DNA from: Methylobacterium oryzihabitans
GTDB lineage: Bacteria > Pseudomonadota > Alphaproteobacteria > Rhizobiales > Beijerinckiaceae
Reading direction: 5' to 3'
NCBI RefSeq assembly: GCF_004004555.2
Contig: NZ_SACP01000010.1
Coordinates: forward strand, 62,001-126,000
DNA: 64,000 nucleotides
Shown in pieces: positions 19,731-29,315 of the stretch. Positions within the stretch are counted from its first letter, which is position 1; each line of letters begins with the position of its first letter. Both the position numbers and the translations under genes were made by a program. The notes under the pieces were generated by a model. The model did no database searches, was not told the DNA's origin, and saw only the letters and a program-made list of their open reading frames with translations.

Positions 19731-20609
19731 TCATTCCTCCCGCGACGGTACCGGCCCCGGCGCGGCGGCGACCGTCGCCTCGATCCAGGCCGCCGCGGCG
19801 CGGATCACCGGAACTCCGGCATCCTCGGGATGGCTGAGGAGATGGATCGGCCGGTCGAGGGTGAGACCGCCTTCGAGGCGCACGAGGCGCGGATCGGCCT
19901 CGGCCATGATCCGCGGCAGCAGGCCGCGCACGCCCCCGGCGAGGACGAGGCGGCGAAGGCTCTCCAGCCGCCCGGCCCGGTGCCGCGGCCCGGCCCGGCC
20001 GGCCGCCCGCTCAGTCGCGCGCACCTCCGGCAGATGGCCCAGCGCCCCGTCGAGACAGGCCCACGGCAGGACATCCGGCGGTTCGGCGCCGGTGGCCGCA
20101 TAGGTCGCGTAGGCGAGGCGCCCGATCTCCCGGGCCTCCCGCGGCACGGCGCTCAGGGGGCCGAGCCGGAGGGCGAGGTCGGCCTCGCGGCGGGTCAGGC
20201 TGAGGTTGCGTTCCTCCGGGATCAGATCGACGCCGAGACGGGGCCGATCGGCGACGAGGCGCGGCACCGCGGGGGCGAGGAGGTGGTCGCACAGCACCGG
20301 CACGGCGGTGATGCGGATCCGCTGCCAGCCCGGCGCCTCCGCCGCGCCGCTCACGCCGCTTGCCGCCTCGCCGACGCCGCGCAGCGCCCGCTCGGCGGCG
20401 TCGAGCCCCGGCATCAGGTCGAGGCAGGCACGGGTCGGGACAAGCAGGCCGCCGCGGCGGGCGAGCAGCGGCCGTCCGATCCCGGCTTCGAGCCGCCGGA
20501 TCCGCCGTCCCGCCGTGGTGGCGTCGATGCCGAGCGCGGCCGCGGCGCTGCCGAGCTGCCCCGCGCGGGCCACGGCGAGCAGCGTCTGCCACCCGTCCCA
20601 GTTCTGCAT
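19731..20609 (-). CDS. LysR-family transcriptional regulator
   Basis: DNA-binding regulator of 292 aa, using the ATG at 20609 (MQNWDGWQTLLAVARAG); a longer frame to 20654 would run through the operator palindrome. The winged HTH occupies about residues 5-60 (AAALGIDATTAGRRIRRLEAGIGRPLLAR), followed by a LysR substrate-binding domain (IRITAVPVLCDHLLAPAVPRL). It is divergent from the isochorismatase-family hydrolase, the usual arrangement of a LysR regulator and its target. The R2 repeat ends at its 3' side. Confidence 0.92.
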   Translation of the reverse strand: MQNWDGWQTLLAVARAGQLGSAAAALGIDATTAGRRIRRLEAGIGRPLLARRGGLLVPTRACLDLMPGLDAAERALRGVGEAASGVSGAAEAPGWQRIRITAVPVLCDHLLAPAVPRLVADRPRLGVDLIPEERNLSLTRREADLALRLGPLSAVPREAREIGRLAYATYAATGAEPPDVLPWACLDGALGHLPEVRATERAAGRAGPRHRAGRLESLRRLVLAGGVRGLLPRIMAEADPRLVRLEGGLTLDRPIHLLSHPEDAGVPVIRAAAAWIEATVAAAPGPVPSREE

Positions 20610-20621
20610 CCGGCGCCTCCG

Positions 20622-20639
20622 ACCTGCATCCATGCAGGT
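20622..20639. promoter_or_regulatory. Palindromic operator candidate between LysR and isochorismatase genes
   Basis: ACCTGCAT-CC-ATGCAGGT is a perfect inverted repeat with 8-bp arms and a 2-bp centre, 13 nt upstream of the LysR ATG and about 100 nt from the hydrolase ATG. It contains no T-N11-A LysR box of classical spacing. Autoregulation by the LysR protein is inferred from position. Confidence 0.5.
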
Positions 20640-20737
20640 CGCGGACCGTAACACGCCGCTGGTCCGGCGCAGATGCCCGTGGGACGACGAGGCCGCCGGA
20701 CGCGCGATCCACTTCGTCCGGCGGCGCGGAGCCTCCG

Positions 20738-21331
20738 ATGAGCGAACCCACTACCCTTCTCCAGCGCGCCGGGCTCAGCCTCGGCCCGGCCCGCCTCGCC
20801 GAGGCGACGCTGATCGTCATCGACGCCCAGGCGGAATACGCCGCCGGCGGCGGGGTGCCGCTCGCGGGGATCGACGCGGCGCTGGCCTGCCTCGCCGATC
20901 TGCTCGCCCGCGCGAGGGCGGCCGGGGCGCCGGTGGTCCACGTCGTCCATCGCGGCCGGCCCGGTGGCCTGTTCGACGGCGAGCGCGCCGCGATCCTGCC
21001 CGAGGCCGCGCCGCTTCCAGGGGAGGCGGCCGTCGCCAAGACGCTGCCGAACGCCTTCACGGGCACCCACCTCGCCGCGCACCTCACCCGTCACGGCCGC
21101 CGCGACCTCGTCCTGGCGGGCTTCATGACCCACAACTGCGTCAGCGCCACCGCCCGGGCGGCTCTCGATCTCGGCTACCGCGTCACCGTGGCGGCGGATG
21201 CGACCGCCACCCGCGACCTGCCGGATCCCCTCGGCGGGGCGCCGCTGACGGCCGACGCGATCCAGCGGGCGGAACTGGCGGCGCTCGCCGACCGAACGGC
21301 CCACGTCGCCGCCGCGGCCGCCGTCGTGTGA
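20738..21331 (+). CDS. Isochorismatase-family cysteine hydrolase
   Basis: Cytoplasmic alpha/beta hydrolase of the isochorismatase/nicotinamidase superfamily, 197 aa. The likely catalytic triad is Asp29 (VIVIDAQAEY), Lys101 (AVAKTLPNAF) and Cys134 (MTHNCVSATAR); the cis-peptide segment precedes the Cys. The substrate is not evident; biuret, carbamoyl-sarcosine or N-formyl amide hydrolysis are all possible in the family. It is divergent from and probably controlled by the LysR regulator. Confidence 0.88.
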   Translation: MSEPTTLLQRAGLSLGPARLAEATLIVIDAQAEYAAGGGVPLAGIDAALACLADLLARARAAGAPVVHVVHRGRPGGLFDGERAAILPEAAPLPGEAAVAKTLPNAFTGTHLAAHLTRHGRRDLVLAGFMTHNCVSATARAALDLGYRVTVAADATATRDLPDPLGGAPLTADAIQRAELAALADRTAHVAAAAAVV

Positions 21332-21402
21332 CCATGTCCCGGCATGACCGGCTCCCCCGGGTCGGCTATGCCTCGGCTGGCCCGAGGAGCGAGGAGCCAG
21401 CG

Positions 21403-21732
21403 ATGCCGGACTACGACCCCCGGATGCCGACCCGGCGCGACCTCGTCGAGCAGGCCCTCGCCCGGCTGGCGCCGCGGGTGCCGGATTTCGAGGCCGAGGC
21501 GATCGTCGACCGGGCGCTGGCGAGCCCGGGCCTGCGCGGGGCCGCGCCGGAGACCGGGGCGTGGCTCGCGATGGTCGCCTATGCCCGCCACGTCTTCACC
21601 GAGTACGACGCCCTGCTGGACGAGGGCTACGACCAGGACAGCGCCCGCCACTTCGTCCTCGACGACCTCAACGCGGTCCTGGCCGAATGGGGCGTGCGCC
21701 GGCGCATCGGCGAGGAGCCGGACGAGGCGTGA
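21403..21732 (+). CDS. Hypothetical protein resembling DUF2293
   Basis: ATG 21403 with GAGGAG upstream gives 109 aa. The sequence TRRDLVEQALARLAPRVPDFE leads to a helical middle and VAYARHVFTEYDALLDEGYDQDSARHFVLDDLNAVLAEWGVRR, which resembles DUF2293 proteins. It is a soluble, acidic, single-domain protein. No enzymatic motif is seen. It sits 57 nt before priA on the same strand. The family call is tentative. Confidence 0.65.
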   Translation: MPDYDPRMPTRRDLVEQALARLAPRVPDFEAEAIVDRALASPGLRGAAPETGAWLAMVAYARHVFTEYDALLDEGYDQDSARHFVLDDLNAVLAEWGVRRRIGEEPDEA

Positions 21733-21789
21733 GCCGCGGGCGCCTCGTGCCTATATGAGGACGATCCGCGTCCGACCCCCGCATCCCCG

Positions 21790-23982
21790 ATGAATGCCGC
21801 TATCGCCGACGTCCTGATCCCGCTCGCCCTCGACACCGCCTACAGCTACGCGGTGCCGGCCGGGCTCGACCTCGCCGAGGGCGACGTGGTGCAGATCCCG
21901 CTCGGCCCGCGCGAGACCGTCGGGGTGGTGTGGGGCCTGCGCGACGGGGCGGCGGGCTCCAACCTGCGCAAGGTCACGGCGCGGATCGCCGACGAGGGCA
22001 TGGCGCCTCCCCTGCGCCGTCTCGTCGACTGGATCGCCCGCTACACCCTGGCGCCGAAGGGCTCGGCGCTGGCGATGGCGCTGCGCCTGCCCGAGGACGG
22101 CCCGCGCACCGAGACCGCGAAGGTCGGCGTGCGGGCGACCGGCGCCGCGCCCAGCCGGATCACCGCGGCCCGGTCGAAGGTGGTGGCGGTGGCCGCCGAC
22201 GGCGCGGTGCGCGGCAAGCGCGCCCTGGCGCTGGAGTCCGGCGTCAGCGCCGGCGTGATCGACGGGCTGATCGACGACGGCGTGCTGGAGACGGTGACCC
22301 TCGCCCCCGAGCGCGTCGCCGAGCCGCCCGATCCCGATCATCCGCACCCGCCGCTCTCGGGCCCGCAGCGGACGGCGGCGGAGGCCCTGATCGCGACGCT
22401 GACCGCGCCGCCGGCCGGCGGCGGGCCGGCTGGGGAGGGGGGCGTGACTCTGCTCGAAGGCGTCACCGGCTCGGGCAAGACCGAGATCTACTTCGAGGCG
22501 GTGGCGGAGGCCGTGCGCCGGGGCGTGCAATCCCTGGTGCTGATGCCCGAGATCGCCCTGACCGCGCAGTTCCTCGACCGCTTCACCGCCCGGTTCGGCG
22601 CCCGTCCGGCGGCGTGGCATTCCGGCATCGGCGGGCGGCGGCGCGAGCGCATCCGGGCCGGGGTGCTCGCCGGCGAGATCCCGGTCGTGGTCGGCGCCCG
22701 CTCGGCGCTGTTCCTGCCGTTCCGCCACCTCGGCCTCGTCGTCGTCGACGAGGAGCACGAGGCCGCCTACAAGCAGGACGACGGCGTGTGCTACCACGCC
22801 CGCGACATGGCGGTGGTGCGCGGCAAGCTCGAGAACGCCGCGGTGGTGCTGGCCTCGGCGACGCCGTCGATCGAGACCCGGGTCAACGCCGCCCGCGGCC
22901 GCTACCGCCGCGTCGTGCTGCCCGAGCGCTTCGGCGGCCGGCGCCTGCCGGAGATCCGGGCGATCGACATGCGCCGCGAGGCGATCCCGCGCGGGCGCTA
23001 CCTGTCGCCGACCCTGACCGCCGCGGTCGCCGAGACCAATGCCCGGGGCGAGCAGGCGCTGCTGTTCCTCAACCGCCGCGGCTACGCGCCCCTGACCCTG
23101 TGCCGGGCCTGCGGCCACCGCTACCAGTGCCCGAACTGCTCGACCTGGCTCGTCGAGCACCGATTCCGCCGCGCCCTGGTCTGCCACCATTGCGGCCATG
23201 CCGAGCGCCGGCCGGACGCCTGTGCCGAATGCGGCACCGTCGACAGCCTCACCGCCTGCGGCCCCGGCGTCGAGCGCATTGCCGAGGAGGTCGCCGCGAC
23301 CTTCCCGGACAAGCGGGTGATCGTGCTGTCGAGCGACTTTCCCGGCGGGGCCGAGCGGCTGCGCGCCGAGTTGCAGACCGTCGCCGAGGGCGGCTGCGAC
23401 ATCGTCGTCGGCACCCAGCTCGTCGCCAAGGGCCACAACTTCCCGCTCCTGACCCTGGTCGGCGTGCTCGACGCCGATATCGGGCTCGCCTCCGGCGACC
23501 CGCGGGCGGCGGAGCGGACGTTCCAATTGCTGCAACAGGTCACCGGCCGTGCCGGCCGCGGCGAGAAGCCCGGCCGGGCGCTGGTCCAGACCTACCAGCC
23601 CGAGCACCCGGTGATCGCGGCGCTGATTTCCGGCGACGCCGAACGGTTCTACGAGGAGGAAACGGCGGCCCGCGAGGTGGCGGGCCTGCCGCCGTTCGGC
23701 CGGCTCGCGGCGCTGATCGTCTCGGCGGCCGAGCGCGAGGCGGCGGAAGCCCACGGTCAGGCGCTCGCCCGCGTCGCCGAGCCTCCGCCAGGGGTGATGG
23801 TGCTCGGCCCCGCCGAGGCGCCTCTCGCCCTGGTGCGCGGGCGCCACCGCTTCCGCCTGCTGGTCAAGGCGGAGCGCGAGATCGACATCCAGAGCTACCT
23901 GCGCGACTGGATCGCCCGCGGGCCGAAGCCGAGGGGCAACGTCAGGGTGGCGATCGACGTCGACCCGCAGAGCTTTCTGTGA
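21790..23982 (+). CDS. priA: Primosomal protein N' (replication restart helicase PriA)
   Basis: 3'-5' superfamily 2 helicase that reloads the replisome at stalled forks. It has 730 aa, with an N-terminal DNA-binding domain (VLIPLALDTAYSYAVPAGL), Walker A GVTGSGKT at about residue 224, VVVDEEHEAAYKQ (DEEH box) and a zinc-binding module (CRACGHRYQCPNCSTWL... CHHCGHAERRPDACAECG). Further motifs are GTQLVAKGHNFPLLTLVGVLDAD and QVTGRAGR. It is convergent with the Trm112-like gene, 9 nt apart, with no room for a standard terminator. Confidence 0.97.
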   Translation: MNAAIADVLIPLALDTAYSYAVPAGLDLAEGDVVQIPLGPRETVGVVWGLRDGAAGSNLRKVTARIADEGMAPPLRRLVDWIARYTLAPKGSALAMALRLPEDGPRTETAKVGVRATGAAPSRITAARSKVVAVAADGAVRGKRALALESGVSAGVIDGLIDDGVLETVTLAPERVAEPPDPDHPHPPLSGPQRTAAEALIATLTAPPAGGGPAGEGGVTLLEGVTGSGKTEIYFEAVAEAVRRGVQSLVLMPEIALTAQFLDRFTARFGARPAAWHSGIGGRRRERIRAGVLAGEIPVVVGARSALFLPFRHLGLVVVDEEHEAAYKQDDGVCYHARDMAVVRGKLENAAVVLASATPSIETRVNAARGRYRRVVLPERFGGRRLPEIRAIDMRREAIPRGRYLSPTLTAAVAETNARGEQALLFLNRRGYAPLTLCRACGHRYQCPNCSTWLVEHRFRRALVCHHCGHAERRPDACAECGTVDSLTACGPGVERIAEEVAATFPDKRVIVLSSDFPGGAERLRAELQTVAEGGCDIVVGTQLVAKGHNFPLLTLVGVLDADIGLASGDPRAAERTFQLLQQVTGRAGRGEKPGRALVQTYQPEHPVIAALISGDAERFYEEETAAREVAGLPPFGRLAALIVSAAEREAAEAHGQALARVAEPPPGVMVLGPAEAPLALVRGRHRFRLLVKAEREIDIQSYLRDWIARGPKPRGNVRVAIDVDPQSFL

Positions 23983-23991
23983 AGGGGCGCA

Positions 23992-24195
23992 CTACTCCGC
24001 CAGCGGCCGGGCCTCTTCCGGCAGCATGATCGGGATGCCGTCGCGGATCGGATAGGCGAGCTTGGCCGAGCGGCTGATGAGTTCCTGGCGGCCGGCATCG
24101 TATTCCAGCCGGTCCTTGGTCAGCGGGCAGACCAGCAGTTCGAGCAGCTTCGGGTCGATCCGGGTCGCCTCGACCGGAGCGGGGTTGTCGGCCAT
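23992..24195 (-). CDS. Trm112 family protein
   Basis: A 67-aa protein with [21 protein letters not shown] and the C-terminal [19 protein letters not shown], which match the bacterial Trm112/YcaR family. Only the first of the usual zinc cysteine pairs is clear (LLVCPLT), so it may not bind zinc. Bacterial members are thought to partner methyltransferases, but the partner here is unknown. It is the distal gene of a probable YbbN-LON-Trm112 transcript. Confidence 0.9.
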   Translation of the reverse strand: MADNPAPVEATRIDPKLLELLVCPLTKDRLEYDAGRQELISRSAKLAYPIRDGIPIMLPEEARPLAE

Positions 24196-24290
24196 CGGGT
24201 GTCCTCACGCGAAAAATTCGGCTGGGCTGTGCGCCTTCCTGCCGGCTCTGACAAGCCGGAGCCGGCTCCGACGAGCCGTCGGCGGCTCCG

Positions 24291-24959
24291 TCACTGCAGG
24301 GTCGGCTCGGAGCCCGAGCCACGCACCAGCTCCATCTCGGTCACGGCGATCAGCACCTCGGCCCGGGTCTTGAGGTCGGGAGCTTCCAGCATCGCCTGCT
24401 TCTCGCGGGCGCCAAACGGGCTCATCATGCAGAGTGCATTGACCAGCGCCTCGTTCGGCGCCTCCTCGATCCCGGCCCAATCGACCCGCAGGTCGTTGGC
24501 CTCGACGAAGTCCTTCAGCGCCCGCAGCACGCCGGCGCGGTCGACCGCCTCCTCGCCGGCGCGAGCCTGGAAGTCGGTCGCGAACGGCTCGAACGAGACC
24601 CGGCAGCGCCGGTAGATCGAGGTCGTGGTCAGTTCCTCCTCGACCCGGAACCGCGCCACCCCGGTGAGCGAGATGAGATAGCGGCCGTCGCCGGTCTCGG
24701 CGAATTGCGTGATCCGGCCGGCGCAGCCGACGCGGAACAGCTTCGGGCTCAGCGGCGACTCGCCGGTCTCGGCGTCGGGCTGGATCATCCCGATCATCCG
24801 GTCGGTGCGCAGCGCGTCGTCGATCATCGCGAGGTAGCGCGGCTCGAAGATGTTGAGCGGCATCTGCCCGCGCGGCAGCAGCAGGGCGCCGGGGAGCGGG
24901 AAGACCGGGATCGCGACGGGGCAATCCGCCGGGCCCTTGTAGGCGACGTTCATGCTCAT
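24291..24959 (-). CDS. LON N-terminal (substrate-binding) domain protein
   Basis: Stand-alone LON peptidase substrate-binding domain, 222 aa from the ATG at 24959 (a second ATG at 24953 is possible). The defining segment IPVFPLPGALLLPRGQMPLNIFEPRYLAMIDDAL is at about residues 15-50, followed by GCAGRITQFAETGDGRYLISLTGVARF. There is no ATPase or protease domain, which is normal for this family. It lies downstream of the thioredoxin-TPR gene and upstream of the Trm112 gene on the same strand, a common alphaproteobacterial trio. Confidence 0.93.
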   Translation of the reverse strand: MSMNVAYKGPADCPVAIPVFPLPGALLLPRGQMPLNIFEPRYLAMIDDALRTDRMIGMIQPDAETGESPLSPKLFRVGCAGRITQFAETGDGRYLISLTGVARFRVEEELTTTSIYRRCRVSFEPFATDFQARAGEEAVDRAGVLRALKDFVEANDLRVDWAGIEEAPNEALVNALCMMSPFGAREKQAMLEAPDLKTRAEVLIAVTEMELVRGSGSEPTLQ

Positions 24960-25094
24960 GGCGTGCGGCTCCCTCGATCGTCGCACTTCGAGCCGGGCGT
25001 TCCCCGGCGGAGGTGGCTCGCACGTCCTCGCCGGAGGCGGTGTCGTCCGATCGCCCGGGATCGGCGGCGCCCCGGCGGGGCGCCGGACCGGACG

Positions 25095-26009
25095 TCAGGC
25101 GAACATCAGCGTCGACAGGCGGCGGCGGCCGCGGATCGTCATCGGATCCATCGGCCCCCAGGCCTCGAAGAACTGGAGCATTTGCTTGCGGGCGCCGTCG
25201 TCGTTCCAGCTCCGGTCCCGGCGCACGATCTCGATGAGGTGGTCGATCGCGTCCTGGCGGCGGTCGAGGGCGGCGAGGCCCAGCGCGAGATCGAAGCGGG
25301 ACTGATGGTCGGCCGGATCGGCCTCGACCTGCCGCTGAAGCGTCCCCAGGTCGCCGAGCGAGGCGGCCTGCTCGGCCAGCTCGATCGCGGCGCGCACCCC
25401 GGCGATGGCCGGATCCTTCGCCTTCTCGGGCGGCACCGCGTCGAGGAAGCGCTTGGCGCCCTCGACATCGCCGCGGTCGAGGACGAGCTTGGCCAGGGCC
25501 GCGATGGCGCCGACATGCTCGGGCTCCTGGGCCAGCACCGCGGCGTAGAGCTCCGCCGCCGCGTCGGCGTCGCCCTCCTGCGCCACCGCCGCCGCCTCGG
25601 CCATGATCTCCTCGACCTGCGACACGACCGGGCCGACGAGGCGCTCGATGAACGCCTTCACCTGACTCTCCGGCAGCGCGCCCATGAAGCCGTCCACCGG
25701 CTGGCCGCGCTGGAACGCGATCACCGCCGGGATCGACTGGATGCCGAGCTGGCCGGCGATCTGCGGATGCTCGTCGATGTTCATCTTGACGAGCTTGACC
25801 TTGCCGCCCGCGTCGCGGACCGCCTTCTCGATCACCGGCGTGAGCTGCTTGCACGGCCCGCACCACGGGGCCCAGAAGTCGACCAGCACCGGCTGCTGCA
25901 GCGATTCCTGCATCACGTCCTGACGGAACGTGGCCGTGGTGGTGTCCTTGATGAGGGCGTCCGCGGAAGCCTGTCCGGCGAGACTGGCCGGAGTCGTGTC
26001 GGTGAGCAT
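25095..26009 (-). CDS. Thioredoxin-TPR protein (YbbN/CnoX-like co-chaperone)
   Basis: A 304-aa protein. The N-terminal thioredoxin domain has an intact WCGPC active site (Cys50, Cys53). The C-terminal TPR-like helices start at about residue 145 (AAVAQEGDADAAAELYAAVLAQEPEHVGAI). CnoX/YbbN proteins protect unfolded proteins and hand them to chaperones. Retention of CxxC, which E. coli YbbN lacks, suggests redox activity. It is the first gene of the run to the LON-domain and Trm112 genes. Confidence 0.93.
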   Translation of the reverse strand: MLTDTTPASLAGQASADALIKDTTTATFRQDVMQESLQQPVLVDFWAPWCGPCKQLTPVIEKAVRDAGGKVKLVKMNIDEHPQIAGQLGIQSIPAVIAFQRGQPVDGFMGALPESQVKAFIERLVGPVVSQVEEIMAEAAAVAQEGDADAAAELYAAVLAQEPEHVGAIAALAKLVLDRGDVEGAKRFLDAVPPEKAKDPAIAGVRAAIELAEQAASLGDLGTLQRQVEADPADHQSRFDLALGLAALDRRQDAIDHLIEIVRRDRSWNDDGARKQMLQFFEAWGPMDPMTIRGRRRLSTLMFA

Positions 26010-26337
26010 GGAGACCTCGAGAAACGTCGCGCGGCCCGGAGACTACGATTCGGGCAGAGATGGGGCCGGAAGCCCGGCTTGACCAGTGCGACATGCCCGG
26101 TTCGGTGCCCGCCGTCGAGGTCGGCGATGCGCCTCGGGCCCGTGGGCGACCGGGCACGCGGGCGGAGATGATCCCGGTCGACGATCGGCGGATTTGTAGA
26201 ACTTTATTCTCTTGATCCGCGAGTATTCCCCGTAACGCGGATGGAGAAGCGCCGATATCTCGACGGCTGTAGGGTTTTGGTCTACCGCTGCGGCCGATCG
26301 GGCCTCGACGGCCCCGACTGGCAGGAGCATTCGAGAC
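26010..26337. promoter_or_regulatory. Divergent region upstream of cysK and the thioredoxin-TPR gene
   Basis: No gene is supported in these 328 bases. An unusually AT-rich patch at about 26190-26235 (tttgtagaactttattctct, then ttgatccgcgagtattcccc) stands out from the GC-rich surroundings and probably holds the cysK promoter, about 110-140 nt from its ATG. I did not identify a specific operator. Confidence 0.45.
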
Positions 26338-27312
<975 letters not shown>

Positions 27313-27318
27313 GCCGAT

Positions 27319-27350
27319 CCGGCCCTCCCTCGGCTGCGGGGGAGGGCCGG
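27319..27350. terminator. Hairpin between cysK and the convergent methyltransferase gene
   Basis: Perfect 11-bp arms CCGGCCCTCCC (27319-27329) and GGGAGGGCCGG (27340-27350) with a 10-nt loop, starting 7 nt after the cysK stop. There is no U-tract. The convergent neighbour ends at 27395, so it may serve both directions. Confidence 0.7.
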
Positions 27351-27394
27351 CGCGGGATGGGCACGAGACCTTTCCGTCTCCCGCCCCGCCGGTC

Positions 27395-28048
27395 TCACCC
27401 CCGGAACCGCCACACGCTGCTGCGCTTGATCTCGGCATCCTCCAGCGCCCGGGTCACCGGCACCGCGTAGGTCGCGAGCGGCTCCAGCCGGTCGCGCGGC
27501 AGGTAGGAGCGGCCGGGATCGCCGATCACCACCCGGGTGCCGCCGGCGTGCAGGCGGGCGAGCCAGTCCCCGACCCGGGCCGCGGTGTCGCGCTCGTAGA
27601 AGATGTCGGCGGCGAGCACGCAGTCCCAGCCGCCGTCCTGCCCGACGAGATCCGAGCCGTCGGGCACGATCCTCCCGGCGACGTCGTTCTCGGCCGCGTT
27701 CAGGCCGATCGCCGCCAGGGCGAAGCGGTCGAGGTCGCTGGCGACCACCGAGGCCGCGCCCGCCTTCGCCGCCGCGACCGCGACCAGCCCCGACCCCGAG
27801 GCGAAGTCGAGCACCCGCGCCCCGGCCACCGTCTCCGGATGGTCGAGGAGGTAGCGGGCGAGCGCCTGCCCGCCCGCCCAGGCGAAGGCCCAGAACGGCG
27901 GCGGCAGCCCGATCTCGCCGAGTTCCTCCTCGGTCCGGCTCCACAGCTCGGTCGCCTCGTCGGCGACGTGCAGCCGGATCTCCGGCGCGTGCGGCACCGG
28001 GCGCAGGCGGGTCTGGGCGAGGATGAAGGCGGTCGGATCCGGCGCCAT
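27395..28048 (-). CDS. Class I SAM-dependent methyltransferase (Nnt1/ETFB-KMT-like)
   Basis: A 217-aa protein starting at ATG 28048, overlapping the glycosyltransferase stop (ATGA). It has the motif I glycine-rich loop ARVLDFASGSGLVAVAAAKAG and the acidic motif II VVASDLDRFA. The context FWAFAWAGGQALARYLLDHPE before motif I is typical of COG3897 methyltransferases, which include the electron-transfer-flavoprotein lysine methyltransferase. The target is not evident. Translational coupling to the glycosyltransferase suggests co-expression rather than a shared pathway. Confidence 0.87.
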   Translation of the reverse strand: MAPDPTAFILAQTRLRPVPHAPEIRLHVADEATELWSRTEEELGEIGLPPPFWAFAWAGGQALARYLLDHPETVAGARVLDFASGSGLVAVAAAKAGAASVVASDLDRFALAAIGLNAAENDVAGRIVPDGSDLVGQDGGWDCVLAADIFYERDTAARVGDWLARLHAGGTRVVIGDPGRSYLPRDRLEPLATYAVPVTRALEDAEIKRSSVWRFRG

Positions 28049-29202
28049 CACAGCAGCTCCGCGTAGATCCGCATCACCGCCGCCGCGACCGCCGCCTCGG
28101 TGAAGCCGCCCTCCAGGATGCGCTGCCGGGCGGAGGCTCCCATCCGGGCGACGAGATCCGGGTCGGCGGCGAGTGCCGCGATGGCGTCCGCCAGGGCGCC
28201 GGGATCGCCCGGCGGCACCACGCGGCCGTCGAGGCCGTCGCGGACGAGCGTGCGGCAGCCCGGCACGTCGGTGGTGAGCAGCGCCCGGCCGCAGGCCGCC
28301 GCCTCCAGCAGTGCCCGCGGCAGGCCCTCGCCGCCACGCGAGGGCAGGCAGGCGGCGTGGCAGGCGGCGTAGGCGCCGGCGACGTCGGCGGTGGCGCCGG
28401 TCCAGGCGACGCCGTCGCGGGCCATCTCCCGCAACGTCGCCTCCGGGACGGTGCGGCGGTTCGACGGGTCGGGCGCGCCGTGGAGCGCCAGTTCGACCGC
28501 GACGCCGCGGCCGCGGGCGATCCGCACCGCCTCGACGGCGGTGTCGATCCCCTTCGACCACAGCATCCGGGCCACCAGCGCGAGCCGCAGCGGCGGCTGG
28601 CCGGGCAGCGGCGCGGGCGCCCAGGCCGCGGGATCGACCCCGGCGCCGCCGACCATCGTCACCCGCGCCTCGGCGGGATCGAGCCCGAGCAGGGCGGCGT
28701 CGTCGGGATTCTCGAACAGGTAGCGGGTGCGGGCGGTCTCCAGCGGCCCGCGGACGAGATGGCGCAGCCCGGTGCGGGCGAGCCGGCCGGCGCGGTCCTG
28801 CCGGGCCCCGATCAGGCCGAGGCCGGTCAGGGCGTAGACCCGGCGGGGAATCCCCGCCATCGCGGCGGCGGTGCCGCCGATCAGGATGCCGCGCAGCGCG
28901 ATGCAGTGGACGAGGTCGGCCTTCAGCGCCTTAAGGATCGCCGCGAGCTGGCCGGCGGCGTAGCCGGCGCCCATCGGGTTGAGGCTCGACCGCTCGGCCT
29001 CCAGCGCCACCACCCGGGCGCCGGTCGCCTCGATCGCGGCCCGGTGCGCCCGCACCCGGGTGACGACCGCGACCGAGTACCCCGCCGCCACGGCGGCCCG
29101 GGCCATCGGCAGGAAGTGGGAGGCGAAGAACCAGTCCTCGGTGACGACGTAGGCGATGGTCCGGGTCCGGCCGCCGGTGGGGTCGTGTTCCTGTGCCGCC
29201 AC
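28048..29202 (-). CDS. Glycosyltransferase family 4 protein
   Basis: GT-B fold glycosyltransferase of 384 aa from GTG 29202, with a purine-rich site upstream; the longer frame to 29325 would overlap the divergent topoisomerase gene. N-terminal IAYVVTEDWFFASHFLPMARAA is a Glyco_transf_4 start. The C-terminal donor domain has LALVARMLWSKGIDTAVEAV and the E-x7-E region PSRGGEGLPRALLEAAACGRALLTTDVPGC. The likely role is in cell-surface polysaccharide synthesis; donor and acceptor are unknown. Confidence 0.9.
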   Translation of the reverse strand: MAAQEHDPTGGRTRTIAYVVTEDWFFASHFLPMARAAVAAGYSVAVVTRVRAHRAAIEATGARVVALEAERSSLNPMGAGYAAGQLAAILKALKADLVHCIALRGILIGGTAAAMAGIPRRVYALTGLGLIGARQDRAGRLARTGLRHLVRGPLETARTRYLFENPDDAALLGLDPAEARVTMVGGAGVDPAAWAPAPLPGQPPLRLALVARMLWSKGIDTAVEAVRIARGRGVAVELALHGAPDPSNRRTVPEATLREMARDGVAWTGATADVAGAYAACHAACLPSRGGEGLPRALLEAAACGRALLTTDVPGCRTLVRDGLDGRVVPPGDPGALADAIAALAADPDLVARMGASARQRILEGGFTEAAVAAAVMRIYAELL

Positions 29203-29315
29203 GCGGTCGTCTCCTGGTTCGATGACGGCGGGATATAGAGCCGGGGACGAGCGAGCGCGAACCGGAACCTCGCCCTGAATCCACCGGTTGAGTGGTCCCG
29301 GGGGAGAAGGTTGCA

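Noticed and set aside
21751..23847. 698-codon minus frame antisense to priA
   Set aside because: PriA on the plus strand is unambiguous; the antisense product lacks any domain.
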